This document shows, one piece after another, positions 1-8,569 of a stretch of DNA of 64,000 nucleotides. The notes below the pieces were generated by a model, which saw nothing but the letters and a program-made list of their open reading frames with translations, was not told the DNA's origin and did no database searches. The stretch is taken from contig NZ_JACHJO010000008.1 in the NCBI RefSeq assembly GCF_014203695.1, positions 62,001 through 126,000 on the forward strand, in the 5' to 3' direction. This DNA is from Nocardiopsis algeriensis. GTDB lineage: Bacteria > Actinomycetota > Actinomycetes > Streptosporangiales > Streptosporangiaceae. The stretch's first letter is position 1. Each line of letters begins with the position of its first letter. The position numbers were made by a program, and so were the translations under genes.

Positions 1-240
1 CGCGTGCTTCTCGTCCTCGTGGCGGGCGGACTTGGCCTCGAAGCCGGGCTCCTCGGTCCGGGCGGTGGCGACGGCGCCGCCGTGCACCTTGCGCAGCGCT
101 CCCCGGCTCTCCAGGGCGTCGAGGTCGCGCCGGACGGTCATGTCCGACACCGCGAGGCTCTCGACCAGGTCGGCGACGCGGACCCCTCCGGTGCGCCGGA
201 GCTGCTCCAGAATTCTCTCCTGCCGCTGCGCGGCCAGCAT
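1..240 (-). CDS. DeoR-family transcriptional regulator, N-terminal part (cut by window edge)
   Basis: The 80 visible codons start at an ATG after a strong GGGGGACGG ribosome site and run off the left edge. The protein opens with MLAAQRQERILEQL and continues with a DeoR-type helix-turn-helix (VADLVESLAVSDMTVRRDL, about residues 21-40) and the family's KVHGGAVA hinge. The C-terminal sugar-phosphate sensor domain lies outside the window, so the effector and target operon cannot be named. It is transcribed leftward, 212 bp downstream of the kinase gene, which suggests its own promoter and that it controls genes to the left. The family assignment is secure; the target is unknown. Confidence 0.9.
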   Translation of the reverse strand, partial: MLAAQRQERILEQLRRTGGVRVADLVESLAVSDMTVRRDLDALESRGALRKVHGGAVATARTEEPGFEAKSARHEDEKHA

Positions 241-280
241 CCGTCCCCCACGTGTCGACGAGTGTTGGAACTTGTGGGAA

Positions 281-310
281 ACAGTGTCGCAAGGTGTTGG
301 GTGCTGTCAA
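281..310 (-). promoter_or_regulatory. Candidate promoter of the DeoR gene
   Basis: On the minus strand a perfect TTGACA (305-310) is followed about 18 bp later by a poor CACTGT (281-286). The surrounding DNA is rich in GTGTTG/CAACAC half-sites, which could be autoregulatory operator repeats. This is a motif match only. Confidence 0.35.
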
Positions 311-452
311 CACGTGCAGGACCCGGGAGCGACAGCCTCCGGAGGGCCCGCCCGAGCGTTGCCGGACCGCGCTCCGTGTCCGATGACCTTGCCCCGAGGG
401 AAGGGTCCGATCGACGGGCGGGCCGCCGGGAGCAAGATCATCGGAGGTGGGG

Positions 453-1247
453 TCAGGGCGTGTGCGTGGTCACCGAGGCGAAGGGGGCCGAGGTGACCAG
501 GCGCTGCTCGATGCCCTTGCGGACCATCTGCTTGGCGGTCCGTACGGCGTCTCCGACCTTCGCCCCCTTGGCGAGTTCGGCGGTGATCGCGGCGGCGAAG
601 GTGCAGCCGGCGCCGCTCACCCGCTCCTCACCGATCTTGGGAGCGCTGAGGACGGTCACCTCCTCGCCGTCGAAGTACACGTCCACGGCGTCCGGGCCGG
701 GCAGTTCCACGCCGCCCTTGGCCACGACGTGCCGCGGGCCGAGCTCGTGGATGCGCCGTGCCGCCTCGATCAGGTCGTCGACGCTGTCGATGCTCTCCAT
801 CCCCGCCAGGGTGCGCGCCTCGAAGTGGTTGGGCGTGATCACCGTGGCCAGGGGCAGGATCTTCTCGGTGAGCGCCTTGTCGGTGTCCAGGGCGGCGCCC
901 GCCTCCTGGCCCTTGCAGATCAGGACGGGGTCGAGGACCACGTTCCGCCACGGCTGCCGCTTGAGCCCCTCGGCCACCACGTCGATGGTGTCCGGGGTGC
1001 CGAGCATGCCGATCTTCACGGTGTCCAGGTCGTGGCAGGAGGTGGCGGCCTCGATCTGGTCCGCGATGACCTGCGGCGCGACGGGGACGAAGCGGTGCCC
1101 CCACCCGTTGCCCGGGTCGAAGGAGACGATGCACGTGATCGTCCCCATCCCGTAGACGCCCAGTTCCTGGAAGGCCTTGAGGTCGGCCTGGATGCCGGCG
1201 CCTCCGGTGGCCTCCGACCCTGCGATCACGTACGCGCGGTTGGTCAT
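453..1247 (-). CDS. pdxK: Pyridoxine/hydroxymethylpyrimidine kinase (PdxK/ThiD family)
   Basis: A ribokinase-fold kinase of 264 aa that phosphorylates pyridoxal/pyridoxine (B6 salvage) or hydroxymethylpyrimidine (thiamine). Visible motifs are the N-terminal GSEATGGAGIQADLKAF, a VTLDP-like NVVLDPVLICKG, TPNHFEA, and the catalytic GAGCTFAAA loop near the C-terminus. The GAGC cysteine and the FDPGNGW segment look more like the Bacillus PdxK branch than a standard ThiD, so B6 salvage is preferred by memory of that family. The start MTNRAYVIAG follows an AGAGGGGG ribosome site; an upstream extension to 1370 has no such support. It stands alone, divergent from the gene at 1432. Confidence 0.82.
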   Translation of the reverse strand: MTNRAYVIAGSEATGGAGIQADLKAFQELGVYGMGTITCIVSFDPGNGWGHRFVPVAPQVIADQIEAATSCHDLDTVKIGMLGTPDTIDVVAEGLKRQPWRNVVLDPVLICKGQEAGAALDTDKALTEKILPLATVITPNHFEARTLAGMESIDSVDDLIEAARRIHELGPRHVVAKGGVELPGPDAVDVYFDGEEVTVLSAPKIGEERVSGAGCTFAAAITAELAKGAKVGDAVRTAKQMVRKGIEQRLVTSAPFASVTTHTP

Positions 1248-1431
1248 CCCAACCCCCTCTGTCGATGTTCTCCTGCCGGTATCCGGAAACCGTCCAGCGG
1301 TCGACGGCATTCCGACTTTCCGGACAATTGCATCACAGGCGCGGGGCGGGAGTTCCTGCGGGCCGACCATCCCGCACCGCGGGTTCCCGGAAAGATGCGA
1401 ACCGTCACGGGCATCGGGGAGTCACACGGGT

Positions 1432-2592
1432 ATGCCAGAAGAACAGAGTTCCACACCCGACATGATGGCCCTGCTGGTGGAGGCCTTCCAGCAGGAGGAG
1501 ATCCCCGTCGAGCGGCTGTCGCAGACCGAGCTGCGCATCCACCTGTCCGACGGCAGGACCTTCACCAACGACTTCGCCTCCTCCGTCGAGGACGCCCGCT
1601 CCTACCCGGACGAGTCGTATCCCGAGATGGCCCGGCATGTGGTTCTGGCCCTGATGCGGGCGCTCCGGGAAAGGGGAGCGCCCCTCGGCAACCGCTACCC
1701 CCCGCGCTCCGGCGACCACGGACGCGGCGCCCTGGTCGCGGTGCTCGAGCAGATGGGCCTCGACGCCCGCTTCGAGGACCCGCAGACGCTGAGCGTGCCG
1801 ATGGGCGACGGGCGGCGGGCCTCCTCCGACGTCGGTACCTACCTGTCCCGGGTCGAGAACGCCTCGATCGACGAGGCCTTCGAGGCAGCCGGCCCCTTCG
1901 CCCAGGCGATCGCGCAGCAGATCGAACAGGTCCGGGCGAAGGAGGAGCCCTCCGAGGTCCGGCTCCGGGTGCGCCTCTACCCCGACACGGCCCTGCCGGA
2001 GGAGGTCTGGGAGAGGCTCCTGTACCGGGAGCCGGCTCCCGGACTGCGCCAGACCGTGGCCGCCGACACCCCCGACAGCCTTCGGCCGCTCGACCGCGCC
2101 GAACTCGCCGGCCTCGGCCTCTCCGAGGAGGAGGCCTTCGAGGCCGCTGTCTCGGGGTCCCTGGAGGAGCCGGCCGAGGTGAGCGAGCACGAGCTCGACG
2201 GGGTCCGGATCATCCACATCGGCGGTCAGCACCCCTACGCGGCTGCCCGGGTCCACGCGCTGGCCGAGCACGTGGGCGAGGCGCCGCACGGAGCACTCGT
2301 CGCCCTCCCGGTGCCCCAGGCGGTCCTGGTCCATCCCCTGGGACAGGGTCATCCGATCGCCGCGATGGAACGCCTCCAGGAGCTCGCCGAGCGGTTCGCG
2401 GCCGATGCCGACAAGCCGATCACCACCCAGCTGTACTGGTGGCACCCGAGCTCCCGGGAGCGTTCCGGGGCCGAGCTGCCCGACCTGCGCCCGGTGAGGG
2501 CCGAGGTCGACCACGAGGCGCGGTCGGTGTCGCTGCACAGCTCCGACGACGAGTTCGGGCCCGTGCTCGACATGCTCATGCGCCGGAACTGA
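1432..2592 (+). CDS. Hypothetical soluble protein, possibly DUF1444/YtpQ-like
   Basis: A 386-aa acidic, cytosolic-looking protein with no signal peptide or membrane segment. The start MPEEQSSTPD is preceded by GGGGAG. The middle contains a stretch (LDRAELAGLGLSEEEAFEAA) and an overall layout that vaguely recall the DUF1444/YtpQ family, where an N-terminal half is followed by an alpha/beta module ending in a short acidic tail. I do not recognise it confidently and give no function. Divergent from the kinase gene, it sits alone before the TetR operon. Confidence 0.75.
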   Translation: MPEEQSSTPDMMALLVEAFQQEEIPVERLSQTELRIHLSDGRTFTNDFASSVEDARSYPDESYPEMARHVVLALMRALRERGAPLGNRYPPRSGDHGRGALVAVLEQMGLDARFEDPQTLSVPMGDGRRASSDVGTYLSRVENASIDEAFEAAGPFAQAIAQQIEQVRAKEEPSEVRLRVRLYPDTALPEEVWERLLYREPAPGLRQTVAADTPDSLRPLDRAELAGLGLSEEEAFEAAVSGSLEEPAEVSEHELDGVRIIHIGGQHPYAAARVHALAEHVGEAPHGALVALPVPQAVLVHPLGQGHPIAAMERLQELAERFAADADKPITTQLYWWHPSSRERSGAELPDLRPVRAEVDHEARSVSLHSSDDEFGPVLDMLMRRN

Positions 2593-2631
2593 GCACCCCC
2601 CGGCGGGACCCGAAGCGGTGCCGCCGCGGGG

Positions 2632-2673
2632 TTGTGCCATAAAAATATGTCTGTATTATTTTTTTCATGGCAC
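2632..2673 (+). promoter_or_regulatory. Leaderless promoter and likely TetR autoregulatory operator
   Basis: TTGTGC (2632-2637) and TATTAT (2654-2659) are 16 bp apart, and TATTAT ends 7 nt before the ATG at 2667, the spacing of a leaderless transcript. Arms GTGCCATAAAAA (2634-2645) and TTTTTCATGGCAC (2661-2673) form a large imperfect inverted repeat that covers both promoter boxes and the start codon, so a repressor bound there would block the promoter. The AT-rich core stands out from its surroundings. Confidence 0.6.
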
Positions 2674-3320
2674 GGACAGCGGACCACGAACAGCGGCGGA
2701 ACCAGGTCGCCGAGGCACTCATGGCGGTGGTGGGGGCCAAGAGCCTGGCACGGACCACCCTCGCCGACGTCGCCGACGAAGCCGGCGTCTCCGTCGGGCT
2801 CGTCCAGAGCTACTTCCGCTCCAAGGCGCAGCTGCTGCGCTTCGGCGTGGAGTACATGTACGCCCGGAGCGAGGCCCGTCTGCTGGCCCTGGCGGAGAAA
2901 CACGGCCCCGTCGCCGCGGTGCGCGACCGGCTCGCCCTGATCGGTGAGACGCTGCTGCCCCTCGACGAGGAGAGGCGCCGGGAGCTGGTCGTCTGGACGG
3001 AGTTCCTGCCCGCCACCCTGGCCGACGCGGAGATGTCCCGACTGCACAAGGAGACCACCGGCCGGCTCCTCGGTGCCCTCACCGGTGCGATGGAGGAGGC
3101 CCGGCGCACGGGCGAGCTCCCCGAGGACGCGGACCCCCGCGCAGAGGCGGCCGCCCTGGTCGCCTTCGTGGACGGTCTGACCGTGCACTGCCTCGTCACC
3201 GACGGCGACTTCACGGGAGAGTCCTCCCGCGCCGCGCTCCGGACCTACCTCGACCGGCTTCTCCAGGCCCCCGGGAGCCCCCCGACCACCGCACACGACA
3301 CCCCGAGGGGGACACCGTGA
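2667..3320 (+). CDS. TetR-family transcriptional regulator
   Basis: A 217-aa repressor with an N-terminal TetR helix-turn-helix (TTLADVADEAGVSVGLVQSYF, about residues 31-51) preceded by MARTADHEQRRNQVAEAL. The remaining helical part is the ligand/dimer domain and contains a TetR_C-like acidic helix set (EERRRELVVWTEFLPATL). The start at 2667 is supported by the promoter 7 nt upstream rather than by a ribosome site. Its last codons overlap the next gene by 4 bp (GTGA), so it is translationally coupled to the DUF418 membrane protein, which it probably controls together with itself. Confidence 0.9.
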   Translation: MARTADHEQRRNQVAEALMAVVGAKSLARTTLADVADEAGVSVGLVQSYFRSKAQLLRFGVEYMYARSEARLLALAEKHGPVAAVRDRLALIGETLLPLDEERRRELVVWTEFLPATLADAEMSRLHKETTGRLLGALTGAMEEARRTGELPEDADPRAEAAALVAFVDGLTVHCLVTDGDFTGESSRAALRTYLDRLLQAPGSPPTTAHDTPRGTP

Positions 3321-4513
3321 CCACCGCACACGACACGGCCCGGGCACACGGGCGACCCGCGCCCGGGGCCCGCCTGCCGCTGCTGGACGTCCTGCGCGGC
3401 GTCGCCATCATGGGAACCCTGGGCACCAACGTGTGGCTGTTCGCCGCGCCCGGGGGCGAGGCGAACATGCTGTTCACCGATGCGGTCAGCCCCATGGCCC
3501 GCTTTCTCGAGGAGCCCTCCTCGGCCGCTCTGGCCCAGGGGTTGTTCGCCCTCGCGGCCAACGGCAAGTTCCTGTCGCTGCTCACCCTGCTGTTCGGGGT
3601 GGGCCTGGGAATCCAGTTCGCGTCCGCCGCCCGGCGGGGCGGGCGCTGGCCCGGCCCCTACAGATGGCGGGCGCTGTTCCTGTTCACCGAGGGGCTCGTC
3701 CACTTCACGCTGGTCTTCGCGGCCGACGTGCTCATGGGATACGCGGTCACCTCGCTGCTGGTGGCCTGGCTGCTCACCCGCTCGCAGAGAGCACAGAACG
3801 CGGTGATGTGGGCCGCCCTGGCCCTGCATCTGGTCCTTCTCGGATTGCTCAGCACGGCGTCGATCAGCGGGGGCGACCGGGTGCCCGGCGAGATCGTCGA
3901 CCTGTACGCGCACGGTGGCTACCTCGAGCAGATCGCCTTCCGGCTCGACAACGCCCTCGTCCTGCGGGCCGAACCGGTCATCACCTTCCCCATGATGGTC
4001 TTCATGTTCCTGCTGGGCGTGCGCCTGTTCCGGGCAGGGGCCTTCGGGGCCGACGACATCGGACGCCGCCTCCGGAGCCGGCTGCTCGTGTGGGGGCTGG
4101 GCGTCGGCGTCCCGCTCAACGCCGCCACCGCGCTGGCCGGACCGCAGCTGTTCTTCGTCGACCGCTACGCCGCCGCGCCCGTCGTGGCCCTGGGCCTGGT
4201 CGGCCTGGTCGGCCGGATCGTCGACCGCGCGAACCCGCAGGGGCGGACCGTCACCGCCGTGTCCTCCCTGGGCCGGATGGCGATGACCGGCTACGTCATG
4301 CAGAACACGATCTGCATGCTCGTCTGCTACGGCTTCGGGCTGGGTCTGGCCCAGCGCCTGGAGGGCACCGGCCCGTGGTGGGTCATGGGGCTGTGGGCGG
4401 CGGTGTGCGCCCTGCTGCTGACCGGATCCGCGCTGTGGCTGCGCCGCTTCCGGCACGGCCCCCTGGAGGCCCTGCAGAAGGCCGTGCTGGCACGGGTTCC
4501 GCAGAGGCGCTGA
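3317..4513 (+). CDS. DUF418-family integral membrane protein
   Basis: A 398-aa polytopic protein with about ten hydrophobic segments. The opening LLDVLRGVAIMGTLGTNVWLF is the typical DUF418 N-terminus, and the conserved C-terminal block (SSLGRMAMTGYVMQNTICML) follows. The family's biochemical role is not established; members are usually called transporters or acyltransferase-like membrane proteins. The GTG start overlaps the TetR stop by 4 bp, making a two-gene coupled unit. It is most simply read as the regulated target of that TetR protein. Confidence 0.85.
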   Translation: MTTAHDTARAHGRPAPGARLPLLDVLRGVAIMGTLGTNVWLFAAPGGEANMLFTDAVSPMARFLEEPSSAALAQGLFALAANGKFLSLLTLLFGVGLGIQFASAARRGGRWPGPYRWRALFLFTEGLVHFTLVFAADVLMGYAVTSLLVAWLLTRSQRAQNAVMWAALALHLVLLGLLSTASISGGDRVPGEIVDLYAHGGYLEQIAFRLDNALVLRAEPVITFPMMVFMFLLGVRLFRAGAFGADDIGRRLRSRLLVWGLGVGVPLNAATALAGPQLFFVDRYAAAPVVALGLVGLVGRIVDRANPQGRTVTAVSSLGRMAMTGYVMQNTICMLVCYGFGLGLAQRLEGTGPWWVMGLWAAVCALLLTGSALWLRRFRHGPLEALQKAVLARVPQRR

Positions 4514-4533
4514 ACAGGGGGAGGCGTTCTAGC

Positions 4534-4920
4534 ATGGGATCCATGAGCGGACTTACTCCTGAGCAGACCGAACGCGTCGTCGAGCTGGCCATGGACCTCG
4601 CCAGGGAGGGGAAGACGGCGGAACTGCTGGAGTTCCTCGACCACGGACTGCCCGTGGACGCCCAGGACGGCCAGGGCAACTCGCTTCTCATGCTCGCCGC
4701 CTACCACGGGCACGCCGAGACCGTGCGGGCCCTGGCGGGGCGGGGGGCCGACGTGGACCTGGCCAACGGACGCGGCCAGTCACCGATCGCGGGAGCGATC
4801 TTCAAGGGCGAGGACGAAGTGGTGTCGGCCCTGGTCGAGGCGGGCGCCGACCTCGACACGGGCACTCCCAGTGCCCGCGAGACGGCGCAGATGTTCGGAC
4901 GCACCGACCTGCTGCCCTGA
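4534..4920 (+). CDS. Small ankyrin-repeat protein
   Basis: A 128-aa soluble protein built almost wholly of ankyrin repeats: GNSLLMLAAYHGHAETVRAL, then GQSPIAGAIFKGEDEVVSAL, with GADVDLAN and GADLDTG turns. It is a protein-binding module with no catalytic part; the partner is unknown. Two starts are possible. ATG 4534 lies 10 nt after GGGGAGG. ATG 4543 lies 7 nt after a TAGCAT box (4530-4535), which would make a leaderless mRNA and shorten the protein by three residues. It follows DUF418 by about 20 bp and precedes a strong hairpin that separates it from the convergent catalase. Confidence 0.87.
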   Translation: MGSMSGLTPEQTERVVELAMDLAREGKTAELLEFLDHGLPVDAQDGQGNSLLMLAAYHGHAETVRALAGRGADVDLANGRGQSPIAGAIFKGEDEVVSALVEAGADLDTGTPSARETAQMFGRTDLLP

Positions 4921-4927
4921 CAGCGGC

Positions 4928-4970
4928 GCCGGGCCGGCGCGGCCGCGTGAAGCGGTCGCACCGGCCCGGC
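4928..4970. terminator. Bidirectional terminator between ankyrin gene and catalase
   Basis: GCCGGGCCGG (4928-4937) pairs perfectly with CCGGCCCGGC (4961-4970), with further partial pairing inside. There is no long T-tract, as is usual for actinobacterial hairpins. It lies between two convergent genes. Confidence 0.7.
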
Positions 4971-4996
4971 GTTCTGCTGCTCCGACCGGATCCGGG

Positions 4997-6502
4997 TCAG
5001 GCCGGGGTGTTGTCCGGGTTGGGCTCGCTGGCGGAGAGCTTGCCGGCCTTCAGGGCCTCGATGGCCTTGCGGACACCCTCGCCGTAGGCCGCGTCGGCCT
5101 GCGTGCAGTTGTAGATGTGGCGCTCGATGGTGGCCTCGGAGGCACCGTCGATCGCGCGGGCGGTGTTCTCGAACAGCACCTGCTGCTGCTCCGGCGTCAT
5201 CAGGCGGAACAGGTTGCCGGGCTGCTCGTAGTAGTTGTCGTCGTCCTCGCGGTAGTCGAACCGGTCGGCGACGGCACCGACGGCCTGGGCCGGGTCCGCG
5301 TACTGCGGCTGCTCCTGCCAGCGGCCGTAGGAGTTCGGCTCGATGCCGGGGACGCCGCCCTGGTTGCCGTCCACGCGCATGGCGCCGTCGCGGTGGTAGG
5401 TGTTGACCAGCTTGGCGCCGCGCGGGTAGTTCACCGGGATCTGGTGGTGGTTGACGCCCACGCGGTAGCGGGCGGCGTCACCGTAGGAGAACAGGCGGCC
5501 CTGGAGCATGCGGTCGGGCGACATGCTGATGCCGGGGACGAGGTTGGCCGGGCTGAAGGCGGCCTGCTCGACGTCGGCGAAGTAGTTCTCCGGGTTGCGG
5601 TTGAGCTCCAGGACACCGACCTCGATGAGCGGGTAGTCCTTCTTCGACCAGACCTTGGTGAGGTCGAAGGGGTGGAAGCGGTAGTCCTCGGCCTCGGCCT
5701 CGGGCATGACCTGGACGTACAGCTTCCACTTCGGGAAGTCGCCGCGCTCGATGGCTTCGAAGAGGTCGCGCTGGTGGGACTCGCGGTCCTCACCGACCAG
5801 CTTGGCGGCTTCCTCGTCGGTCAGGTTCTTGATGCCCTGCTCGGTGCGGAAGTGGAACTTGACCCAGAAGCGCTCGCCCTCGGCGTTGATGAACGAGAAG
5901 GTGTGCGAGCCGAAGCCGTGCATGTGCCGGTAGCTGGCGGGGATGCCGCGGTCGGACATGACGATGGTGACCTGGTGCAGGGCCTCGGGGAGGTTGGTCC
6001 AGAAGTCCCAGTTGTTCTCCGCCGAGCGCATGTTGGTGCGCGGGTCGCGCTTGACGGCGCGGTTGAGGTCGGGGAACTTCAGCGGGTCGCGGAAGAAGAA
6101 GACCGGGGTGTTGTTGCCAACGACGTCCCAGTTGCCCTCTTCGGTGTAGAAGCGGGTGGCGAAGCCTCGGATGTCGCGCTCGGCGTCGGCGGCACCGCGC
6201 TCACCGGCGACGGTGGAGAAGCGGGTGAAGGTCTCGACCTGCTTGCCGACCTCGGAGAAGATGGCGGCGCGCGTGTACTTGGTGATGTCGTTGGTGACCG
6301 TGAAGGTACCGAACGCACCTGAACCCTTGGCGTGCATGCGGCGCTCGGGGATGACCTCGCGGTCGAAGTGCGCCAGCTTCTCGAGGAACCAGAGGTCCTG
6401 GAGCAGCATCGGGCCGCGGGGGCCGGCGGTGAGGCTGTTCTGGTTGTTGGCCACCGGTGCGCCGGCAGCGGTGGTCATCGGCTTGGTGTTGTCCGGTGAC
6501 AT
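4997..6502 (-). CDS. katA: Monofunctional haem catalase
   Basis: A 501-aa small-subunit catalase (2 H2O2 to 2 H2O + O2), cytosolic. The catalytic His lies in [18 protein letters not shown] (about residues 47-64), the catalytic Asn in the [11 protein letters not shown] region (about 127-137), and the proximal haem Tyr in [12 protein letters not shown] (about 330-341). The length is normal for the small clade. The N-terminus ([20 protein letters not shown]) is typical of Streptomyces CatA-type enzymes. It lies 63 bp downstream of a Fur-family gene on the same strand, the classic CatR/FurA-catalase arrangement, so peroxide induction through that regulator is expected. Confidence 0.96.
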   Translation of the reverse strand: MSPDNTKPMTTAAGAPVANNQNSLTAGPRGPMLLQDLWFLEKLAHFDREVIPERRMHAKGSGAFGTFTVTNDITKYTRAAIFSEVGKQVETFTRFSTVAGERGAADAERDIRGFATRFYTEEGNWDVVGNNTPVFFFRDPLKFPDLNRAVKRDPRTNMRSAENNWDFWTNLPEALHQVTIVMSDRGIPASYRHMHGFGSHTFSFINAEGERFWVKFHFRTEQGIKNLTDEEAAKLVGEDRESHQRDLFEAIERGDFPKWKLYVQVMPEAEAEDYRFHPFDLTKVWSKKDYPLIEVGVLELNRNPENYFADVEQAAFSPANLVPGISMSPDRMLQGRLFSYGDAARYRVGVNHHQIPVNYPRGAKLVNTYHRDGAMRVDGNQGGVPGIEPNSYGRWQEQPQYADPAQAVGAVADRFDYREDDDNYYEQPGNLFRLMTPEQQQVLFENTARAIDGASEATIERHIYNCTQADAAYGEGVRKAIEALKAGKLSASEPNPDNTPA

Positions 6503-6524
6503 CTCATCCTCGTTCTGTGTCTTC

Positions 6525-6545
6525 GGGTGACGGGTGACGGGTGAC
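6525..6545. repeat. Three tandem GGGTGAC heptamers in the fur-katA gap
   Basis: GGGTGAC occurs three times head to tail, followed by a partial fourth copy (GGGTA). It fills the 5-prime leader of katA, just upstream of its start. Repeat number could vary by slippage and change the spacing between the two genes. Confidence 0.9.
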
Positions 6546-6565
6546 GGGTACCGCCACCGTGGCTG

Positions 6566-6985
6566 TCATGCCTTGCGGCAGTCGTGGCAGACGCCCCAGT
6601 AGGTGACCTCGACCTCGACGATCTGGAACCCGTTGTCGTTCGAGGCCGCCATGCAGGGAGCCGAGCCGACGGCACAGTCCACATCGGCGATCGCGCCGCA
6701 GTCCCGGCACACGACGTGGTGGTGGTTGTCACCGACACGGCGCTCGTAACGGGCGGGGGACCCCTCGGGCTCGATGCGCCGGACGAGTCCGACGTCCGTC
6801 AAGGCCTTGAGCACGTCGTACACCGCCTGCGTGGACACGCTGCCGAGTCGGCTGCGGACGGCCTCGACGACCGACTGCGCGTCCGAGTGCGGATGTGCCT
6901 GGAGAGCTTCGAGCACCGCGACCCGGGGGCGGGTCACACGTAGTGACGCCTCCCTCAGGAGAGCTTCGAGTTCGGTCTGCGGCAT
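6566..6985 (-). CDS. Fur-family peroxide-responsive repressor (CatR/FurA-like)
   Basis: A 139-aa winged-helix metalloregulator. The N-terminal half holds the DNA-binding wing (VTRPRVAVLEALQAHPHSDA, VSTQAVYDVLKALTDVGLV). The dimer half carries the HHHVVCRDCG metal motif and two CxxC pairs (CRDC and CHDC) that form the structural zinc site. In Streptomyces and mycobacteria the homologue represses the adjacent catalase and is inactivated by peroxide; the co-directional katA 63 bp downstream fits this. The ATG at 6985 has no strong ribosome site but gives the canonical N-terminus MPQTELEALLREASLR. A TGGAAC-GTTCCA palindrome lies just upstream. Confidence 0.92.
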   Translation of the reverse strand: MPQTELEALLREASLRVTRPRVAVLEALQAHPHSDAQSVVEAVRSRLGSVSTQAVYDVLKALTDVGLVRRIEPEGSPARYERRVGDNHHHVVCRDCGAIADVDCAVGSAPCMAASNDNGFQIVEVEVTYWGVCHDCRKA

Positions 6986-7007
6986 GCGCTCATTCAAGCA
7001 CCTTTTC

Positions 7008-7020
7008 TGGAACGGTTCCA
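7008..7020. promoter_or_regulatory. Perfect palindrome upstream of fur (candidate autoregulatory box)
   Basis: TGGAACGGTTCCA is a perfect 6+1+6 inverted repeat 23 bp upstream of the fur start, followed by an AT-rich stretch (7021-7035) that probably holds the promoter. Location and symmetry suggest a Fur/CatR operator; the sequence is not a textbook Fur box, so the factor is inferred from position. Confidence 0.5.
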
Positions 7021-7040
7021 AATAAAGGTGTAAAATGTGA

Positions 7041-7415
7041 GCACAGTCACAGTTGTGTGCGGGGTGTCCGGGGTGTCGAGTGAGGCGGATGGGGCATGCG
7101 CGGCGGGTCCCTCGCGGGGAGGCGCGCCGGACGGCGGTCGCGGGGGGACTATGCGGGCGGAGCGCTTGCATGGTGGACGGTCAGGAGAATGTCCGCATAA
7201 AGACCATTGGTGGCATTTGCAAGGAAAGTTCTCCAGGGGGTCTGACCTGCGGATAAGGAGAATCCTCGAATTTCTTCTCCATTACTTCGCTCCGCGCCCC
7301 TCGTATCCTCTACGCTTTTCTCCACGTCCGACATCAATGACGTGACCCCGCGACGTTAGACAGCGCCCGGGGTCGTGGCCAGCAATTCACCCATTTGAAC
7401 CAAAGGATTGCCAGC
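7041..7415. other. Intergenic region, no gene seen; unusually AT-rich middle
   Basis: A 375-bp gap between the fur promoter and the Pro-rich protein. No reading frame here has a ribosome site with credible coding character. About 7180-7345 is clearly less GC-rich than its surroundings, with runs such as TTTCTTCTCCATTAC, which is common at the edge of transferred DNA. I see no hairpin terminator or confident promoter. Confidence 0.6.
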
Positions 7416-8024
7416 GTGCACCAGTTTAGTGCTGCGCTTGTGAGCCGTACCCTCGGTACGCTCCTGGCGCTGATCCTCCCGTCCCGCGGCCGCCACTGCG
7501 GTTCCGGTCTCCTCTCCCGTCGCCGCAGGTCGACGCGGGTTCGCCGCTACGTCGCCGACCCCGCCCCGGCGACCGCTTCGCGACACACACCCGAGCCCTC
7601 CCGGCCCCGGCCCCGCTTGGCAGAGCCCCGATTGGCTGAGCCCCGTCTGTCCGAGCCCCGCCGGTTGCTGAGCGCCGATGACGTGGCGCTGGTGCGGCCC
7701 TACTACGAGGCCCACGAAAAGCACGTGGCCCGCATGCGCGCCGCCTTCCAGGCAGACACCCAGCCGCAGCAGAAGCCCCAGCCATCCCGGCCGCCCCAGG
7801 CATCCCAGCTTCCGGAGCCACGCACCCCCGAGGGCGACCTGCTCGCCGCCGAAACCGTCCCCCTCCCCGAGCCTGTATCTGCGCCGGTGTCGGTACCGGC
7901 GCCTGTCCCTGCGCGGGGCCGTCATCACCGTGTGGACGAGGCCGAGCTGGACCGAGAGTTGGCCCAGCTCACCCGCATGTGGCACGTCCAGCGGCAGAAC
8001 CTCCAGATGGGGGTGCCCGCATGA
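7416..8024 (+). CDS. Hypothetical Pro/Arg-rich protein
   Basis: 202 aa from a GTG preceded by AAAGGA 8 nt upstream (a TTG at 7395 would extend it by 7 codons). After a short hydrophobic start (ALVSRTLGTLLALIL) the protein is basic. It has a degenerate RLAEPRLAEPRLSEPR triple repeat, a soluble helical block (DDVALVRPYYEAHEKHVARM) and long Pro-rich linkers, ending in a helix (LDRELAQLTRMWHVQRQ). No family is recognised. Its stop overlaps the start of the ATPase gene (ATGA), so the pair is translationally coupled and the product is probably a partner or dedicated membrane/DNA adaptor of that ATPase. Confidence 0.65.
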   Translation: MHQFSAALVSRTLGTLLALILPSRGRHCGSGLLSRRRRSTRVRRYVADPAPATASRHTPEPSRPRPRLAEPRLAEPRLSEPRRLLSADDVALVRPYYEAHEKHVARMRAAFQADTQPQQKPQPSRPPQASQLPEPRTPEGDLLAAETVPLPEPVSAPVSVPAPVPARGRHHRVDEAELDRELAQLTRMWHVQRQNLQMGVPA

Positions 8025-8503
8025 GCGTGCAGCGCGCCTTCTGGGAACACCGCACCTACCCGGGCGACCTGTCCCAGCTCAGGCAGGTCCGCCAAGACCT
8101 GGCCACCGACCTGGCCGGCTTCCCCGACGATGCCGTCCAAACTCTGGTGCTGTGTGCCAGTGAGCTGTTCGCCAACGCCTGCAAGTACACCGCCTCCGGC
8201 CAGGAAAACGGCCAGGTTCTCCGCACCCTGTGCCTGCGCCGCGGACGCCTGCTGCGCCTGGGCTTCACCGACGACGGCGGCAGCGGCCGCGTCCCGCAGA
8301 TCCCGACTGAGCGCACCGCCACCGAATGGGACGAGGCCGAAGGCCAACGCGGACTCCTCATGGTCCAGGAGTTGTCCACAGCCTGGGGATACTCGCTCAC
8401 CTGCCCCTGGGCCGACCTGGGCACCTCCACCTGGGCCCTCATCCCCCTCCCCGACGGCACCACACCCCCACCGCGCCTGAAGCCCTACATCTTCACCCGC
8501 TGA
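8021..8503 (+). CDS. RsbW/SpoIIAB-like ATP-binding protein (anti-sigma-type HATPase)
   Basis: 160 aa with a GHKL ATPase fold: the N-box ELFANACKYT (about residues 48-57), the G1 box FTDDGGSG (about 87-94) and a G2-like GQRGLLMVQELS. This is the layout of the many stand-alone serine-kinase/anti-sigma proteins of Streptomyces. Most have no known partner, and no sigma factor or antagonist gene is adjacent here. It is coupled by a 4-bp overlap to the Pro-rich gene and followed by the 246-bp repeat array. The catalytic Asn in ELFANA is present, so kinase activity is possible. Confidence 0.85.
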   Translation: MSVQRAFWEHRTYPGDLSQLRQVRQDLATDLAGFPDDAVQTLVLCASELFANACKYTASGQENGQVLRTLCLRRGRLLRLGFTDDGGSGRVPQIPTERTATEWDEAEGQRGLLMVQELSTAWGYSLTCPWADLGTSTWALIPLPDGTTPPPRLKPYIFTR

Positions 8504-8569
8504 CACAGCCGGGACTTCTCGACCTCTCCGAGGAGTCCCCACCCCCTTGCCTCCACACCCAGAAAACCC

